64,000 bases of DNA from Brevibacterium antiquum. Lineage in GTDB: Bacteria > Actinomycetota > Actinomycetes > Actinomycetales > Brevibacteriaceae. Positions 27,792-41,918 of this stretch are shown piece by piece. Under the pieces are notes generated by a model. That model was given only the letters and a program-made list of their open reading frames with translations, was not told the origin of the DNA and did no database searches. Each line of letters opens with the position of its first letter. The stretch's first letter is position 1. A program made the translations under genes and the position numbers. Where the stretch lies: assembly GCF_016107655.1 (NCBI RefSeq), contig NZ_JABASX010000013.1:18407-82406 (forward strand), read 5' to 3'.

Positions 27792-30002
27792 ATGCCCGAT
27801 ACTTCCACCGCCGGCGGCTGTCCAGTCGCCCACACCACTTCGGCAACGGCGACGGCGCCCGAAGCCGACTCGCTGGTCAATCCCAGCCAGGGCGATGCCA
27901 ACTCGCATTGGTGGCCGAATCGCCTCAATCTCAAGATCTTGGCCAAGAACCAGCCTGCCCGCGACCCGATGGACGAAGGCTTCGACTACGACGCCGAGTT
28001 CGCCAGCCTCGACTACTACGCGCTCAAGGCCGACATCGAAGAGCTCCAGAAGACGAACGCCGACTGGTGGTCCGCGGATTTCGGTCACTACGGCCCGTTC
28101 ATGATCCGCATGGCCTGGCACTCCGCCGGCACCTACCGAGTCCAGGACGGACGCGGCGGCGGCGGCGAAGGACAGCAGCGTTTCGCACCTCTGAATTCCT
28201 GGCCCGACAACGTGGGTCTCGACAAGGCCCGCCGACTGCTCTGGCCCGTCAAGAAGAAGTACGGCAAGAAGATCTCATGGGCTGACCTCTTCATCCTCGC
28301 CGGAAACGTGGGTCTCGAGTCCATGGGCTTCAAGACCTTCGGCTACGCCGGTGGCCGCAAGGACGTGTGGGAACCTGACAATGACGTCTACTGGGGCTCC
28401 GAGACCGAATGGCTGGGCACCGACAAGCGCTACGTGGGCAACCGCGAACTGCAGAAGCCGCTGGCGGCAACGACCATGGGCCTCATCTACGTCAACCCTG
28501 AGGGCCCAGAGGGCAAGCCGGATCCACTGGCCGCGGCCATCGACATCCGCGAGACCTTCGGTCGCATGGCCATGGACGACGAGGAGACAGTCGCCCTCAT
28601 CGCAGGTGGACACACCTTCGGCAAGACCCACGGCGCAGCTCCCGAGTCGCACAAGGGCGGAGATCCGGAAGCCGCACCGATCGAGGAGCAGGGACTGGGC
28701 TGGAAGTCCGATTTCGGCACCGGCCAGGGCAATGACACCGTCGGCAGCGGCATCGAGGTCACGTGGACCTACCACCCCACCCGGTGGGACAACGAATTCT
28801 TCCACATCCTCTTCGCCTACGAATGGGAGGTCTTCGAAAACGAAGGCGGACACCTGCAGTGGCGCCCAGTCGACGGCGGCGGCGATGACATGGTTCCGAT
28901 GGCGCAGGGCGACGGACGCCGTGAGCCCCGCATGCTCACAACTGACCTTTCGCTGCGTTTCGATCCCATCTACGGTGAGATCTCACGCCGCTTCAAGGAC
29001 GACCAGAAGGCCTTCGAGGATGCCTTCGCCCGCGCCTGGTTCAAGCTCACCCACCGTGACATGGGCCCGTCCACTCGCTACCTCGGACCCGAGGTCCCCA
29101 GCGAAGAGCTCATCTGGCAGGACCCGGTCCCGGCCGGCACACCGCTCGATTCGGATCAGCTCGAAGCGGTCAAGTCCGCCATCCGCGATTCGGGTCTGAG
29201 CGTCTCGCAGCTGGTCTCGACCACCTGGGCCGCAGCCTCATCCCACCGTGTCTCCGACTTCCGCGGCGGAGTCAACGGCGGACGCCTGCGCCTCGAACCG
29301 CAGAAGAACTGGGAAGTCAACGAGCCCGCGAAGCTGGCCGAGGTCATCACTGTCCTCGAAGGCATCGCAGCGGACAACGGAGCAACGTTCGCCGATGTCC
29401 TGGCGATCGCCGGCGGCGTCGGCATCGAAACCGCGGCGAAGGCCGCCGGTCATGACGTCAGCGTTCCGGTTTCGACCGGCCGCGGTGACGCAACCCAGGA
29501 GCAGACCGACGTCGATTCGTTCTCGTACCTGGAGCCGACTCACGACGGGTTCCGCAACTATCTCACCGAGGATCTTCCGCTCTCGGCCGAGTTCCTCCTC
29601 CTGGACAGGGCCAGCCTGCTCGGTCTGACCCCGTCGGAGCTGACCGTTCTCATCGGCGGACTGCGCGTCCTCGGCGCGAACTACGAAGACTCCGAGCTCG
29701 GTGTGTTCACTGACCGTCCCGGCGAGCTGACGAACGATTTCTTCGTCAACCTCCTGGAACTGGGCAACGTCTGGAAGCCGATCGGTCCGTCCGAATCCGC
29801 CAACGTCTACGAGTGCTTCTCCCCCGAGGGAGAGAAGCTGTGGACCGGAAGCCGCATCGACCTGCTCTTCGGCGCCAACTCCGAGCTGCGCGCCATCGCC
29901 GAGGTCTACGCCTCCGATGACGCCCAGGAGAAGTTCGTCAATGACTTCGTCAAGGCCTGGAGCAAGCTCGTCGAAGCAGACCGCTTCGACCTGCACCGCT
30001 GA
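27792..30002 (+). CDS. katG: Catalase-peroxidase
   Basis: 736 aa, two-domain class I haem peroxidase. Visible residues: distal R106, W109, H110 ([11 protein letters not shown]); Y233 (LIYVNPEG) and M259, which with W109 form the covalent Met-Tyr-Trp adduct required for catalase activity; proximal H274 ([11 protein letters not shown]); W325. S319 corresponds to M. tuberculosis S315, whose mutation gives isoniazid resistance; here it is serine. ATG at 27792 with AAAGGA 6 nt upstream. A 19-bp stem terminator follows. Removes H2O2 in the cytoplasm under FurA control. Confidence 0.98.
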   Translation: MPDTSTAGGCPVAHTTSATATAPEADSLVNPSQGDANSHWWPNRLNLKILAKNQPARDPMDEGFDYDAEFASLDYYALKADIEELQKTNADWWSADFGHYGPFMIRMAWHSAGTYRVQDGRGGGGEGQQRFAPLNSWPDNVGLDKARRLLWPVKKKYGKKISWADLFILAGNVGLESMGFKTFGYAGGRKDVWEPDNDVYWGSETEWLGTDKRYVGNRELQKPLAATTMGLIYVNPEGPEGKPDPLAAAIDIRETFGRMAMDDEETVALIAGGHTFGKTHGAAPESHKGGDPEAAPIEEQGLGWKSDFGTGQGNDTVGSGIEVTWTYHPTRWDNEFFHILFAYEWEVFENEGGHLQWRPVDGGGDDMVPMAQGDGRREPRMLTTDLSLRFDPIYGEISRRFKDDQKAFEDAFARAWFKLTHRDMGPSTRYLGPEVPSEELIWQDPVPAGTPLDSDQLEAVKSAIRDSGLSVSQLVSTTWAAASSHRVSDFRGGVNGGRLRLEPQKNWEVNEPAKLAEVITVLEGIAADNGATFADVLAIAGGVGIETAAKAAGHDVSVPVSTGRGDATQEQTDVDSFSYLEPTHDGFRNYLTEDLPLSAEFLLLDRASLLGLTPSELTVLIGGLRVLGANYEDSELGVFTDRPGELTNDFFVNLLELGNVWKPIGPSESANVYECFSPEGEKLWTGSRIDLLFGANSELRAIAEVYASDDAQEKFVNDFVKAWSKLVEADRFDLHR

Positions 30003-30017
30003 GTGATCTGATAACGC

Positions 30018-30057
30018 ACGACTGTGCCCCCACCACACGTGGTGGGGGCACAGTCGT
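30018..30057 (+). terminator. katG terminator
   Basis: 19-nt arms 30018-30036 and 30039-30057 are exact reverse complements (ACGACTGTGCCCCCACCAC on the left), starting 15 nt after the katG stop. The innermost pairs must open for a loop. No strong T-tract. Confidence 0.85.
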
Positions 30058-30344
30058 ATCCGGGATGGAACCGGGCCCCTGCCGGCCACCAGCCTGTCAC
30101 CCCAGCCCTGTTGCCCGGCTCTTGGAGTGCCCGGCCCGAGGTTGGGAAGGCTCGGATTCTGGTTGTCTGTCATGGAATCTCCTTGGCAGTCAGTGATTCC
30201 ACTCTCGTGTGCTGTGCTGTCTCATGAGGACAACAGTTCCGCTCGGGCTTAGGCCCAGCGTTGGTCGAAGCTGTGGCCAGCCTGTGGGACTTGGCGGTGG
30301 CCGATCTCAACTGCAGATGTGTGGTCCCCGCTACACTGGGCGTC
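30058..30344 (+). promoter_or_regulatory. Gap after katG; leaderless-type -10 for the DUF1707 gene
   Basis: Nothing gene-like is seen in 30058-30344. At its end TACACT (30332-30337) lies 7 nt before the ATG at 30345 and no Shine-Dalgarno is visible. This matches the actinobacterial leaderless pattern TAnnnT plus 6-8 nt then the start codon. No good -35 was found. Confidence 0.45.
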
Positions 30345-31028
30345 ATGGCCAAAGAAGATTCCCCGCACTCGTCCGCGCCCCGCATCCGAGCCTCTGACAA
30401 GGACCGCGACGCCGTTCTCGGAGTCATCACCGAGGCGGTCAGCAACGGTCGGCTCGACCCGGAAGAGACGGCTGAACGTCAGGATGAGGCGATTTCGGCG
30501 AAGTACCTCGACGAACTGATGCCGCTCATCGTCGATCTGCCCGAAGGGCACGAACTCTACCGCACCCTGCAGCGCCAGACCGGCGGAACGACCGCGGGGA
30601 CATCACTGGACCGCAGTGCCGGACCCACCTCGCTGGCTCCGATGGCGGAACCGGGCACAGCGAAGCCGATGAACTCGGTGGCCATCATGTCCGGGCGCGA
30701 ACTCGATGTACCGGCCGGCACGGCCGAGGTGACGACCTACTCGCTCATGGGCGGCGACAATATCGACCTGTGCGACGTCATGGGACCGGGAGTCACCGTG
30801 TCGCTGACCTCGTATTCAATGATGGCCGGCCACGACATCTACGTCCCTCCTGGCGTGCGGATCCGCGACGACACAATCAACATCATGGCCGGCAATGAGA
30901 TCCGCGGCTCCGCCAAAGGAGACGGTTCGAACGGGACGCTCATCCTCAAGGGCGTCTCTTTCATGGCTGGACATGACGTGCATTTGGCAAAAGGCTACCG
31001 AGCAAAGGATCAGGGGCAACTGGAATGA
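30345..31028 (+). CDS. DUF1707 (SHOCT-like) protein with LiaF-type repeat domain
   Basis: 227 aa from ATG 30345 (MAKEDSPHSSAPRIRASDKD). Residues about 14-65 match DUF1707: RIRASDKDRDAVLGVITEAVSNGRLDPEETAERQDEAI. The C-terminal half has repeated beta-type units ending in S.MAG.D/ S.M.G.E (YSLMGGDNID, YSMMAGHDIY, NIMAGNEIRG, SFMAGHDVHL), as in the LiaF/YvqF C-terminal domain. No membrane segment seen. The stop overlaps the pfkA ATG (ATGA), so the two are translationally coupled. Role unknown; LiaF-like domains relate to envelope stress. The start is supported by the -10 position, not by a Shine-Dalgarno. Confidence 0.8.
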   Translation: MAKEDSPHSSAPRIRASDKDRDAVLGVITEAVSNGRLDPEETAERQDEAISAKYLDELMPLIVDLPEGHELYRTLQRQTGGTTAGTSLDRSAGPTSLAPMAEPGTAKPMNSVAIMSGRELDVPAGTAEVTTYSLMGGDNIDLCDVMGPGVTVSLTSYSMMAGHDIYVPPGVRIRDDTINIMAGNEIRGSAKGDGSNGTLILKGVSFMAGHDVHLAKGYRAKDQGQLE

Positions 31029-32050
31029 AGATAGGTGTACTGACCTCCGGCGGAGACTGCCCCGGACTCAACGCGGTCATCCGCGGAATCGTCCGAAAGG
31101 GCATCCGCTCCCACGAGGATACGTTCGTCGGAATCCGCGACGGTTGGCGCGGCCTGCTCGAAGACGATGTGTTCGACATGTCTATGCTCGACGTTCGTGG
31201 GCTCTCCGGCCGAGGCGGCACCATCCTCGGCACCTCCCGCACCCACCCCTATGAGGGCGGCGGGCCGGAGCGGATGCGCGAGGTGATGACCGCACACGGC
31301 ATCGACGCGATCGTTGCGATCGGCGGAGAGGGCACACTGGCTGGGGCCTCCCGACTCGTGAATGAGGAGGGGGTGAACATCATCGGTGTCCCGAAGACCA
31401 TCGACAACGATCTCAGCGGCACCGACTACACCTTCGGCTTCGACTCCGCCCACGCCATCGCGACCGAGTCCATCGACCGGCTCCGCACAACGGCGGAGTC
31501 CCATCATCGATGCATGGTCATCGAGGTCATGGGCCGCAACGTCGGATGGATCGCGCTGCATGCGGGAATGGCCGGTGGCGCTCACGCGATCCTCATGCCG
31601 GAGTTTCCCGTCTCCTTCGACCAGATCGAGGAATGGGTGACCTCGGCCAGGGACCGCGGCCGTGCTCCGATCGTCGTCGTGGCCGAGGGCTTCATTCCCG
31701 AGGGGCTCGACGAGCAGGTCGCGGACCGGGGTGTCGACAACAAGGGGCGGACCCGCCTCGGCGGCATTGCAGACTTCCTGGCTCCGAAGATCGAGGAGAT
31801 CACGGGAATCGAGTCCCGTGCCACCATCCTCGGACACCTGCAGCGAGGCGGCTCCCCCACGGCCTACGACAGGGTCCTGTCCACACGTCTCGGGATGGCT
31901 GCGGCAGATCTCGCGCACAACGGCGACTGGGGCAAGATGGCCAGTCTCAAGGGCACCGACATCGTCTCGGTCGACATGGCCTCAGCCGTCGACCGGCTCA
32001 AGTCTGTTCCGCTCCAACGCTGGGAAGAGGCGCAAGTCCTCTTCGGCTAG
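31025..32050 (+). CDS. pfkA: 6-phosphofructokinase
   Basis: 341 aa; glycolytic phosphorylation of fructose 6-phosphate. N-terminal GVLTSGGDCPGLNAVIRG; GGEGT at 100-104 (Gly103 is the position that marks ATP use; the Asp of E. coli PFK is Glu102 here); PKTIDNDL with K124 and catalytic D127, where K124 is the residue otherwise linked to PPi-type and mixed-substrate enzymes. MGRNVGWIA and LGHLQRGGSPTAYDR are present. This Gly/Lys combination is found in group III actinobacterial enzymes (family knowledge), mostly ATP-dependent. Starts inside the stop of the DUF1707 gene. Confidence 0.93.
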   Translation: MKIGVLTSGGDCPGLNAVIRGIVRKGIRSHEDTFVGIRDGWRGLLEDDVFDMSMLDVRGLSGRGGTILGTSRTHPYEGGGPERMREVMTAHGIDAIVAIGGEGTLAGASRLVNEEGVNIIGVPKTIDNDLSGTDYTFGFDSAHAIATESIDRLRTTAESHHRCMVIEVMGRNVGWIALHAGMAGGAHAILMPEFPVSFDQIEEWVTSARDRGRAPIVVVAEGFIPEGLDEQVADRGVDNKGRTRLGGIADFLAPKIEEITGIESRATILGHLQRGGSPTAYDRVLSTRLGMAAADLAHNGDWGKMASLKGTDIVSVDMASAVDRLKSVPLQRWEEAQVLFG

Positions 32051-32118
32051 CCGTCCTCCTCAACAAAGCCACCGCGCAACGCAGACACACAGTCAGAGGC
32101 CGCGGCAGGCCAACAGTA

Positions 32119-32164
32119 GGTAAGTTCTGGTCGAATTGTTCGAGATATTCGACCAGGACTTGCC
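32119..32164 (+). terminator. Imperfect 18-nt inverted repeat after pfkA
   Basis: Arms 32119-32136 (GGTAAGTTCTGGTCGAAT) and 32147-32164 pair with two mismatches (G-T compatible) around a 10-nt loop, 70 nt after the pfkA stop. It is followed by a T-richer stretch (CCGTTGTATTTCTG), so it may be the pfkA terminator. Its core GGTCGAAT..ATTCGACC could also be a protein site. Confidence 0.5.
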
Positions 32165-32287
32165 AACCGTTGTATTTCTGACCGAGTTCGAGGCCATTGG
32201 CCGAGGATACTCTAGGGCAATGCTTCTGCTCGCGCGCCCGCGAACGCACCCACTTTCGCGCCCGCGTTCGCGGGGACCGCATATGAC

Positions 32288-32333
32288 ACAGCAAGAGGGG
32301 CACCCACCTGATGGTGGGTGCCCCTCTTGCTGT
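32288..32333. terminator. 21-bp perfect-stem bidirectional terminator between pfkA and rpoC
   Basis: Arms 32288-32308 and 32313-32333 are exact complements with a TGAT loop; the centre reads GGGCACCCACC-TGAT-GGTGGGTGCCC. It lies 73 nt after the rpoC stop on the minus strand and is convergent with pfkA, so it can serve both. Confidence 0.85.
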
Positions 32334-32405
32334 GCCTGTCGAGTCAGTCTGGTGATTCAGCGCCAGCCGCAGCTTCGCAGCTGCGAACGACTCAGACGAT
32401 CAGCT

Positions 32406-36278
<3,873 letters not shown>

Positions 36279-36295
36279 GTAAATCCTCTTTCCTG

Positions 36296-36318
36296 GCGAT
36301 GAACATCCCGTTCATCGC
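36296..36318 (-). other. Hairpin in the rpoB-rpoC spacer
   Basis: GCGATGAAC (36296-36304) and GTTCATCGC (36310-36318) are exact complements with a 5-nt loop, 17 nt before the rpoC start. It could be an RNA processing site or could tune rpoC translation. No U-tract. Confidence 0.5.
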
Positions 36319-36346
36319 GAAGTTGTGTCGGTTGAAGTGGAAGTCC

Positions 36347-39300
36347 TCAGACTTCTTCTACGGTCTGGGCTTCACGGCGTGACAGGTCGATCCCGAGCTC
36401 TTCAGCTGCCCGGTAGACCTCGTCCTCGCCGTCACGCATCTCAACCTCGGCTCCGTCCGAGGACAGAACTTCGACGTTGAGGCACAGGGACTGCATCTCC
36501 TTGATGAGGACCTTGAACGACTCCGGGATTCCCGGATCGGGCAGGTTCTCGCCCTTGACGATGGCCTCGTAGACCTTCACACGGCCTGGGATGTCATCGG
36601 ACTTGATCGTCAGCAGTTCCTGCAGCGTGTACGCCGCACCGTAGGCCTCGAGGGCCCACACTTCCATCTCACCGAAGCGCTGACCACCGAACTGTGCCTT
36701 ACCACCGAGCGGCTGCTGGGTGATCATCGAGTACGGACCGGTCGAACGCGCGTGGATCTTGTCGTCGACGAGGTGGTGGAGCTTGAGCATGTACATGTAG
36801 CCGACAGCGATCGGGTACGGGAACGGCTCTCCGGAGCGACCGTCGAACAGCTGGGCCTTGCCCGAGGAATCGATGAGTCGATCCCCATCGCGGTTCGGAG
36901 TCGTCGAGTCCAGCAGTCCACGCAGCTCCTGCTCGTGTGCACCGTCGAAGACCGGAGTCGCCAGGTTCGTGCCGGCCTCGGCTTCGCGAGCGGCTTCCGG
37001 CAGTTCGGCAGCCCACTCGGGGTTGCCCTCGATCTTCCAACCCTGCTTCGAGATCCATCCGAGGTGGACTTCGAAGACCTGGCCGATGTTCATACGACGC
37101 GGAACACCGTGCGGGTTGAGGATGATGTCGACGGGGGTACCGTCTGCCAGGAACGGCATGTCCTCAACAGGCAGGATGGTCGAGATGACACCCTTGTTGC
37201 CGTGACGACCGGCCATCTTGTCACCGATGGTGATCTTACGGCGCTGAGCGACGTAGACGCGGACCATCTGGTTGACGCCCGGCGAGAGCTCGTCGTCTTC
37301 CTCGCGGTCGAAGACGCGGACACCGATGACGGTGCCGATCTCGCCGTGAGGCACACGCAGCGAGGTGTCGCGGACTTCGCGGGACTTCTCACCGAAGATC
37401 GCGCGCAGCAGGCGCTCTTCCGGCGTCAGCTCGGTCTCACCCTTCGGGGTGACCTTGCCGACGAGGATGTCGCCGTCGGTGACCTCGGCGCCGATGCGGA
37501 TGATTCCGCGATCGTCGAGGTCTGCCAGGGCGTCAGGCGAGATGTTCGGAATGTCGCGAGTGATCTCCTCGGCACCGAGCTTGGTGTCGCGAGCATCGAC
37601 CTCGTGCTCCTCGATGTGGATCGAGGACAGAACGTCGTCCTGGACGAGACGCTGGGAGAGGATGATCGCATCCTCGAAGTTGTAGCCTTCCCATGACATG
37701 AATGCCACGAGGAGGTTCTTGCCCAGCGCCATCTCACCGTTCTGAGTCGACGGCCCGTCTGCCAGAACAGTGCCCGGCTCGACGCGATCGCCCTCGTCGA
37801 CGATGATGCGCTGGTTGTACGAGGTTCCGTGGTTGGAACGCTTGAACTTCGAAGCGCGGTAGGTCTGCATCGTGCCATCGTCAGCCAGAACGGTGACGAA
37901 GTCAGCGGATACCTCTGTGACGACGCCTGGGCGATCGGCAGTGATGACATCGCCGGCGTCGACAGCGGCACGGTATTCCATGCCGGTGCCCACAACTGGG
38001 GACTCCGACATCACCAGCGGCACAGCCTGACGCTGCATGTTCGCGCCCATGAGGGCACGGTTGGCGTCATCGTGCTCGAGGAACGGAATCAGTGCGGACG
38101 CAACAGACACCATCTGACGCGCGGAGACGTCCATGAAGTCAATCGTGTCGTACTGGACCAGCTCGGCTTCGCCGCCGCCGCCCTTAGGACGTGCGAGAAC
38201 TTCGACTTCGGCGAAGCGCTGCTCTTCGGTCAGCGGCGCATTTGCCTGCGCGATGTTGAACTCGAGCTCATCGTCGGCAGTCAGGTACTCGGTGTCATCG
38301 GTGACGACACCATCGACGACCTTGCGGTAAGGCGTCTCGATGAAACCGAACGGGTTGATGCGGGCGTAGGAGGCCAGCGAGCCGATCAGACCGATGTTCG
38401 GGCCTTCGGGAGTCTCGATCGGGCACATACGTCCGTAGTGCGATGGGTGAACGTCACGGACTTCCATGGCGGCACGGTCACGCGAAAGACCACCAGGCCC
38501 CAGAGCGGAGAGGCGGCGCTTGTGAGTCAGACCCGCGAGCGGGTTGTTCTGATCCATGAACTGTGAGAGCTGCGAGGTGCCGAAGAACTCCTTGATCGCA
38601 GCCACCACGGGGCGGATGTTGATCAGGGTCTGAGGCGTGATCGCTTCGACGTCCTGGGTCGTCATGCGCTCACGGACGACGCGCTCCATGCGAGAGAGTC
38701 CGGTGCGGACCTGGTTCTCGATGAGCTCGCCGACTGCACGGATGCGACGGTTGCCGAAGTGGTCGATGTCGTCGAGTTTGACGTTGAGCTCGATGTTCTC
38801 GCCGTCACGGACACCCTTGGAGGTGTCAACGCCTGCGTGCAGGGACACGAGGTAGCGGATGGTCGCAACCACGTCGTCGGTCGACAGGACCGAGTCGCTC
38901 AGCGGTGCATCGACGCCCAGCTTGCGGTTGACCTTGTAGCGGCCGACCTTGGCCAGGTCGTAGCGCTTGGGGTTGAAGTACAGGTTGTTGAGCAGGTTGC
39001 GTGCCGCTTCAGCGGTCGCAGGCTCTGCCGGGCGCAGCTTCTTGTAGATGTCGAGCAGCGCTTCGTCCTGCGTGTTGACCGTGTCCTTGGCCATGGTCTC
39101 GCGGATGGACTCGAACTCGCCGAACTCCTCGAGGATCTTCGCTTCGGACCAGCCGAGGGCCTTGAGCAGAACGGTGACCGACTGCTTGCGCTTGCGGTCA
39201 AGGCGAACGCCGACCTGGTCGCGCTTGTCGACCTCGAACTCCAGCCATGCACCACGGGAAGGGATGATCTTCGCGGTGAAGATGTCCTTGTCAGTGGTCT

Positions 39301-39826
39301 TGTCGACGCTGGACTCGAAGTAGGCACCGGGCGAACGCACGAGCTGCGAGACGACGACACGCTCGGTGCCGTTGACGATGAACGTGCCCTTGTCGGTCAT
39401 GAGGGGGAAGTCGCCCATGAAGACGGTCTGGCTCTTGATCTCGCCGGTGTTGTTGTTCATGAATTCGGCGGTCACATACAGTGGCGCCGAATAGGTCATG
39501 TCGCGTTCCTTGCACTCATCGATGGAGTACTTGGCGGCTTCGAACCGGTGCTCCCGGAACGACAGCGACATCGATCCACCGAAGTCCTCGATCGGTGAGA
39601 TCTCCTCGAAGATATCTTCGAGCCCCGAGGTGGTTGCTACGGAATCGTCTCCGATTTCGATGGCCTCGGCGACGCGGTCCTGCCACGCTTCCGAGCCGAT
39701 GAGCCAATCGAAGCTGTCTGTCTGCAGACCGAGCAGATCGGGAACCTCGAGCGGTTCGCGAATCTTCGCGAAGGAGATTCTCTTGGGGGCGTTAGCGGTC
39801 CTGGTGTTATCGTTGGCGGCGGCCAA
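36347..39826 (-). CDS. rpoB: DNA-directed RNA polymerase beta subunit
   Basis: 1159 aa. The rifampicin region reads [19 protein letters not shown] then [15 protein letters not shown] (about 414-446). D425, H435 and S440 correspond to E. coli D516, H526 and S531, all wild type, predicting rifampicin sensitivity. Other conserved blocks ([40 protein letters not shown]) are present. TTG start at 39826 ((M)AAANDNTRT) with GGAAGGAT upstream; mycobacterial rpoB also uses TTG. Not preceded by rplL: GNAT, MBL and three membrane-protein genes intervene, so rpoBC has its own promoter. Confidence 0.98.
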   Translation of the reverse strand: MAAANDNTRTANAPKRISFAKIREPLEVPDLLGLQTDSFDWLIGSEAWQDRVAEAIEIGDDSVATTSGLEDIFEEISPIEDFGGSMSLSFREHRFEAAKYSIDECKERDMTYSAPLYVTAEFMNNNTGEIKSQTVFMGDFPLMTDKGTFIVNGTERVVVSQLVRSPGAYFESSVDKTTDKDIFTAKIIPSRGAWLEFEVDKRDQVGVRLDRKRKQSVTVLLKALGWSEAKILEEFGEFESIRETMAKDTVNTQDEALLDIYKKLRPAEPATAEAARNLLNNLYFNPKRYDLAKVGRYKVNRKLGVDAPLSDSVLSTDDVVATIRYLVSLHAGVDTSKGVRDGENIELNVKLDDIDHFGNRRIRAVGELIENQVRTGLSRMERVVRERMTTQDVEAITPQTLINIRPVVAAIKEFFGTSQLSQFMDQNNPLAGLTHKRRLSALGPGGLSRDRAAMEVRDVHPSHYGRMCPIETPEGPNIGLIGSLASYARINPFGFIETPYRKVVDGVVTDDTEYLTADDELEFNIAQANAPLTEEQRFAEVEVLARPKGGGGEAELVQYDTIDFMDVSARQMVSVASALIPFLEHDDANRALMGANMQRQAVPLVMSESPVVGTGMEYRAAVDAGDVITADRPGVVTEVSADFVTVLADDGTMQTYRASKFKRSNHGTSYNQRIIVDEGDRVEPGTVLADGPSTQNGEMALGKNLLVAFMSWEGYNFEDAIILSQRLVQDDVLSSIHIEEHEVDARDTKLGAEEITRDIPNISPDALADLDDRGIIRIGAEVTDGDILVGKVTPKGETELTPEERLLRAIFGEKSREVRDTSLRVPHGEIGTVIGVRVFDREEDDELSPGVNQMVRVYVAQRRKITIGDKMAGRHGNKGVISTILPVEDMPFLADGTPVDIILNPHGVPRRMNIGQVFEVHLGWISKQGWKIEGNPEWAAELPEAAREAEAGTNLATPVFDGAHEQELRGLLDSTTPNRDGDRLIDSSGKAQLFDGRSGEPFPYPIAVGYMYMLKLHHLVDDKIHARSTGPYSMITQQPLGGKAQFGGQRFGEMEVWALEAYGAAYTLQELLTIKSDDIPGRVKVYEAIVKGENLPDPGIPESFKVLIKEMQSLCLNVEVLSSDGAEVEMRDGEDEVYRAAEELGIDLSRREAQTVEEV

Positions 39827-39959
39827 TGGGATCCTTCCGAGTGCTTCACCAATTGATAGGTTGACCCTCCACCCGAAGTCACGTCGACGACCCCAGGTGT
39901 GTCAGATTTCGACACCGGGCGACAACGTGGTTCACTTGAGTGGAAATGAGGTGCCCCCC

Positions 39960-40021
39960 GCTATATGAAGGCACGCCACAGGCAGATCAACGCAAATATC
40001 AAGCTTATAGCAATCGGTCAA
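39960..40021 (-). promoter_or_regulatory. rpoBC promoter region (candidate tandem promoters)
   Basis: Minus strand: TTGACC (40021-40016), 17 nt, TATTTG (39998-39993). Within the spacer the extended -10 TGCTATAAG (TATAAG at 40009-40004) is an alternative. A second pair is TTGATC (39990-39985), 19 nt, TATAGC (39965-39960). All would give leaders of about 130-180 nt before the TTG start. The elements overlap the 3' edge of the GNAT gene. Confidence 0.5.
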
Positions 40022-40022
40022 G

Positions 40023-41081
40023 TCATGCAAGACGCTTCTTCCACAGACCGACCCAGGCCCAGGTTGCGAATCCCGCCCTGTCATTGATGAGAAGCATCCA
40101 CGAGTTCTCCACCGCATTCCACGTGTAGATTCGCTCCACGCCGGTACGCTCCCCCAGCGCAACGTGATTGGCGATCTTCAGTGCCGCCCCGAGTCCGTGT
40201 CCGCGGTGTTCTCGCGTCACCAGGGTCGATCCCTGCCACCCGACCTCAGGGCGTTCGTCGAAGTGCGCGACCTCGGTGAAGCCGGCGGCCGCCTCCCCTT
40301 TGAGCGCCAGTGCCGTGCTCACCAGCTCCCGGCCTGTAGTCCGCTTCGCGTCGAGGGCACGGACCCGGGCGGCGTCCCACTCCTCCTCCTCACCGAATTC
40401 CTCGGCGCCTGGGGTGTCCGTCGACATCCTCTGATGCAGAAGTGCGACAGCGTCGAGCCGGTGTTCAGGCGTCGGCCCAGTCCACGTCTCGATCGTATAG
40501 CCGGCATCGAGTTCAGCGTCGGGCAGCCGTGCCGCCGTGGCGGAATTCGCCACGGAGCACCGCTCAAGCTGCTTGAAGGCGAAGCCGTGTCGGATGAGGA
40601 AGGCGACGTCCGGCTGGTTCACTGGCAGGCTTCCCAAGCCGGATTCGGCCGCGAGATGCGCACCCCGCAGATCGGCGTCACGAGCCGATGGTGGGATCTC
40701 GCAGAAGCTGGTCAGCTGTGTTCGTCCCTGAGCTGTCAGCTTCGCCTCCATCTCAGCCAGCAGCTCGGAGCCCAGTCCCTGTCGGCGCAGCTCAGGGTGG
40801 ACCGAGCACCACACCTCGGCGATATCGAGGTTGTCATGCAATGTCAGGTAGGCGATTCCCTTGGCCACGATGGACCCGCCGAGGCGGGCGATCCACGTCT
40901 GATGGGTCACGTATTCAGTGGGTGAGAGCAACTCCCGCCGCACCTCGTCTGCGCGGGGGTCGAAATCGGTGCCGAGCCCCGATGCTCGGTTGATGAGCGT
41001 ATCGAAGTCGAGCACCTCGGCGAGGATGCCCTCGATCTCTTCGCCGCTGCGAGATCCGGCTGGGATGTGAGTGATCTCCAT
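40023..41081 (-). CDS. Tandem GNAT-domain acetyltransferase
   Basis: 352 aa from ATG 41081 (MEITHIPAGSRS). Two GNAT folds: acetyl-CoA motif A appears as RRQGLGSELLAEME near residue 100 and as RGHGLGAALKIANH near residue 293. Double-GNAT architecture is shared with mycothiol synthase MshD, but the acceptor here is unknown. The upstream 165 in-frame residues lie antisense to the MBL gene and are not coding. A -10-like TAGAAT (41095-41090) lies 8 nt before the ATG, suggesting a leaderless mRNA. Lies between rpoB and the MBL gene. Confidence 0.85.
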   Translation of the reverse strand: MEITHIPAGSRSGEEIEGILAEVLDFDTLINRASGLGTDFDPRADEVRRELLSPTEYVTHQTWIARLGGSIVAKGIAYLTLHDNLDIAEVWCSVHPELRRQGLGSELLAEMEAKLTAQGRTQLTSFCEIPPSARDADLRGAHLAAESGLGSLPVNQPDVAFLIRHGFAFKQLERCSVANSATAARLPDAELDAGYTIETWTGPTPEHRLDAVALLHQRMSTDTPGAEEFGEEEEWDAARVRALDAKRTTGRELVSTALALKGEAAAGFTEVAHFDERPEVGWQGSTLVTREHRGHGLGAALKIANHVALGERTGVERIYTWNAVENSWMLLINDRAGFATWAWVGLWKKRLA

Positions 41082-41089
41082 GGGCTGAC

Positions 41090-41099
41090 ATTCTAGACT
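41090..41099. promoter_or_regulatory. Overlapping divergent -10 elements for two leaderless genes
   Basis: ATTCTAGACT spans the 24-nt spacer between divergent ATGs at 41081 (minus) and 41106 (plus). Minus reading gives TAGAAT, 8 nt before its ATG; plus reading gives TAGACT (41094-41099), 6 nt before its ATG. The two hexamers overlap by two bases on the TCTAGA palindrome. Neither gene has a Shine-Dalgarno. Confidence 0.55.
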
Positions 41100-41105
41100 G
41101 CACCC

Positions 41106-41918
41106 ATGGTCAACGTCAGTGTTCTCTCTCAGAATCCCGCCGCGGTCAACTGCGCAATCATCACCGGCTCCCGCGCCAGCCTCATCGTCGACTCGGGCCC
41201 GGGGCCCAGCACGGCGAAGCATCTGGCCGACACGGCACAGCATCTCAGCCTCAAGGTCACTGGCCGCGTCAATCCCATCGCTGCCGTCATCACTCATGAC
41301 CATTGGGATCATTTCTTCGGCAATGCCACCCTGGCCGCAGCGGGAATCGAGACCTTCCACGTCTCCGAGTCCTTCGCCGGAGACCAGGAGGCGACCGCAT
41401 GGATCGCCCTCGACGCCGTCCGCAACGCCCCGGAGACCGCCGAGTTCGCATCCGAGCTGCCCGAGGACCCGAGCAGCCTCATCGTCGACGTCTCCCCCGT
41501 CGATGCTGCTGAGTCGGGGGTTGCGCTCGACCTCGGGGACTGTCGGGTCGAATTCCACGTGCTGGGCGGGCATTCCACAGCGGATCTCGTCGTGCGCCTG
41601 CCCGATCAGGGCATCGTGTTCACCGGTGATCTGGTGGAGGAGGGAGCTCCCCCGCAGGCAGGCAACGATGCTTCACTGAGCGAGTGGGTGACCAGTCTGC
41701 ACACACTGCTGTCGTTCCCCGAGACCACAGTGTTCGTGCCCGGGCATGGAGTCCCCGTTGATCGGGACTTCGTCGCACGTCAGCTTGAGGACATCGACGG
41801 TCTGAGATCGAATCAAGCCGATGCCGAGGTGGCTCTGCCCGCCCGTACGATGCCCGGTGACCATGACCGGAGCTTGCCCCGTGAGCAGGTCATCTGCCCT
41901 GCCGGTGCAGGGCAGTGA
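41106..41918 (+). CDS. Metallo-beta-lactamase-fold hydrolase
   Basis: 270 aa. Zinc ligands: THDHWDH (H64, H66, D68, H69), H156 (GGHSTAD), D175 (TGDLVEEG) and H214 (PGHGVPV). The set fits the MBL superfamily with a binuclear site; the substrate is unknown, and quinolone, glyoxalase or lactonase roles cannot be told apart. No signal peptide, so cytoplasmic. ATG at 41106 with a -10 6 nt upstream, predicted leaderless. Its last 29 nt overlap the end of the convergent membrane gene (stop at 41890). Confidence 0.88.
   Translation: MVNVSVLSQNPAAVNCAIITGSRASLIVDSGPGPSTAKHLADTAQHLSLKVTGRVNPIAAVITHDHWDHFFGNATLAAAGIETFHVSESFAGDQEATAWIALDAVRNAPETAEFASELPEDPSSLIVDVSPVDAAESGVALDLGDCRVEFHVLGGHSTADLVVRLPDQGIVFTGDLVEEGAPPQAGNDASLSEWVTSLHTLLSFPETTVFVPGHGVPVDRDFVARQLEDIDGLRSNQADAEVALPARTMPGDHDRSLPREQVICPAGAGQ

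Noticed and set aside
41082..41573. N-terminal 165-residue extension of the GNAT frame
   Set aside because: It runs antisense to the MBL gene and is compositionally unlike GNAT; ATG 41081 gives a clean family N-terminus.
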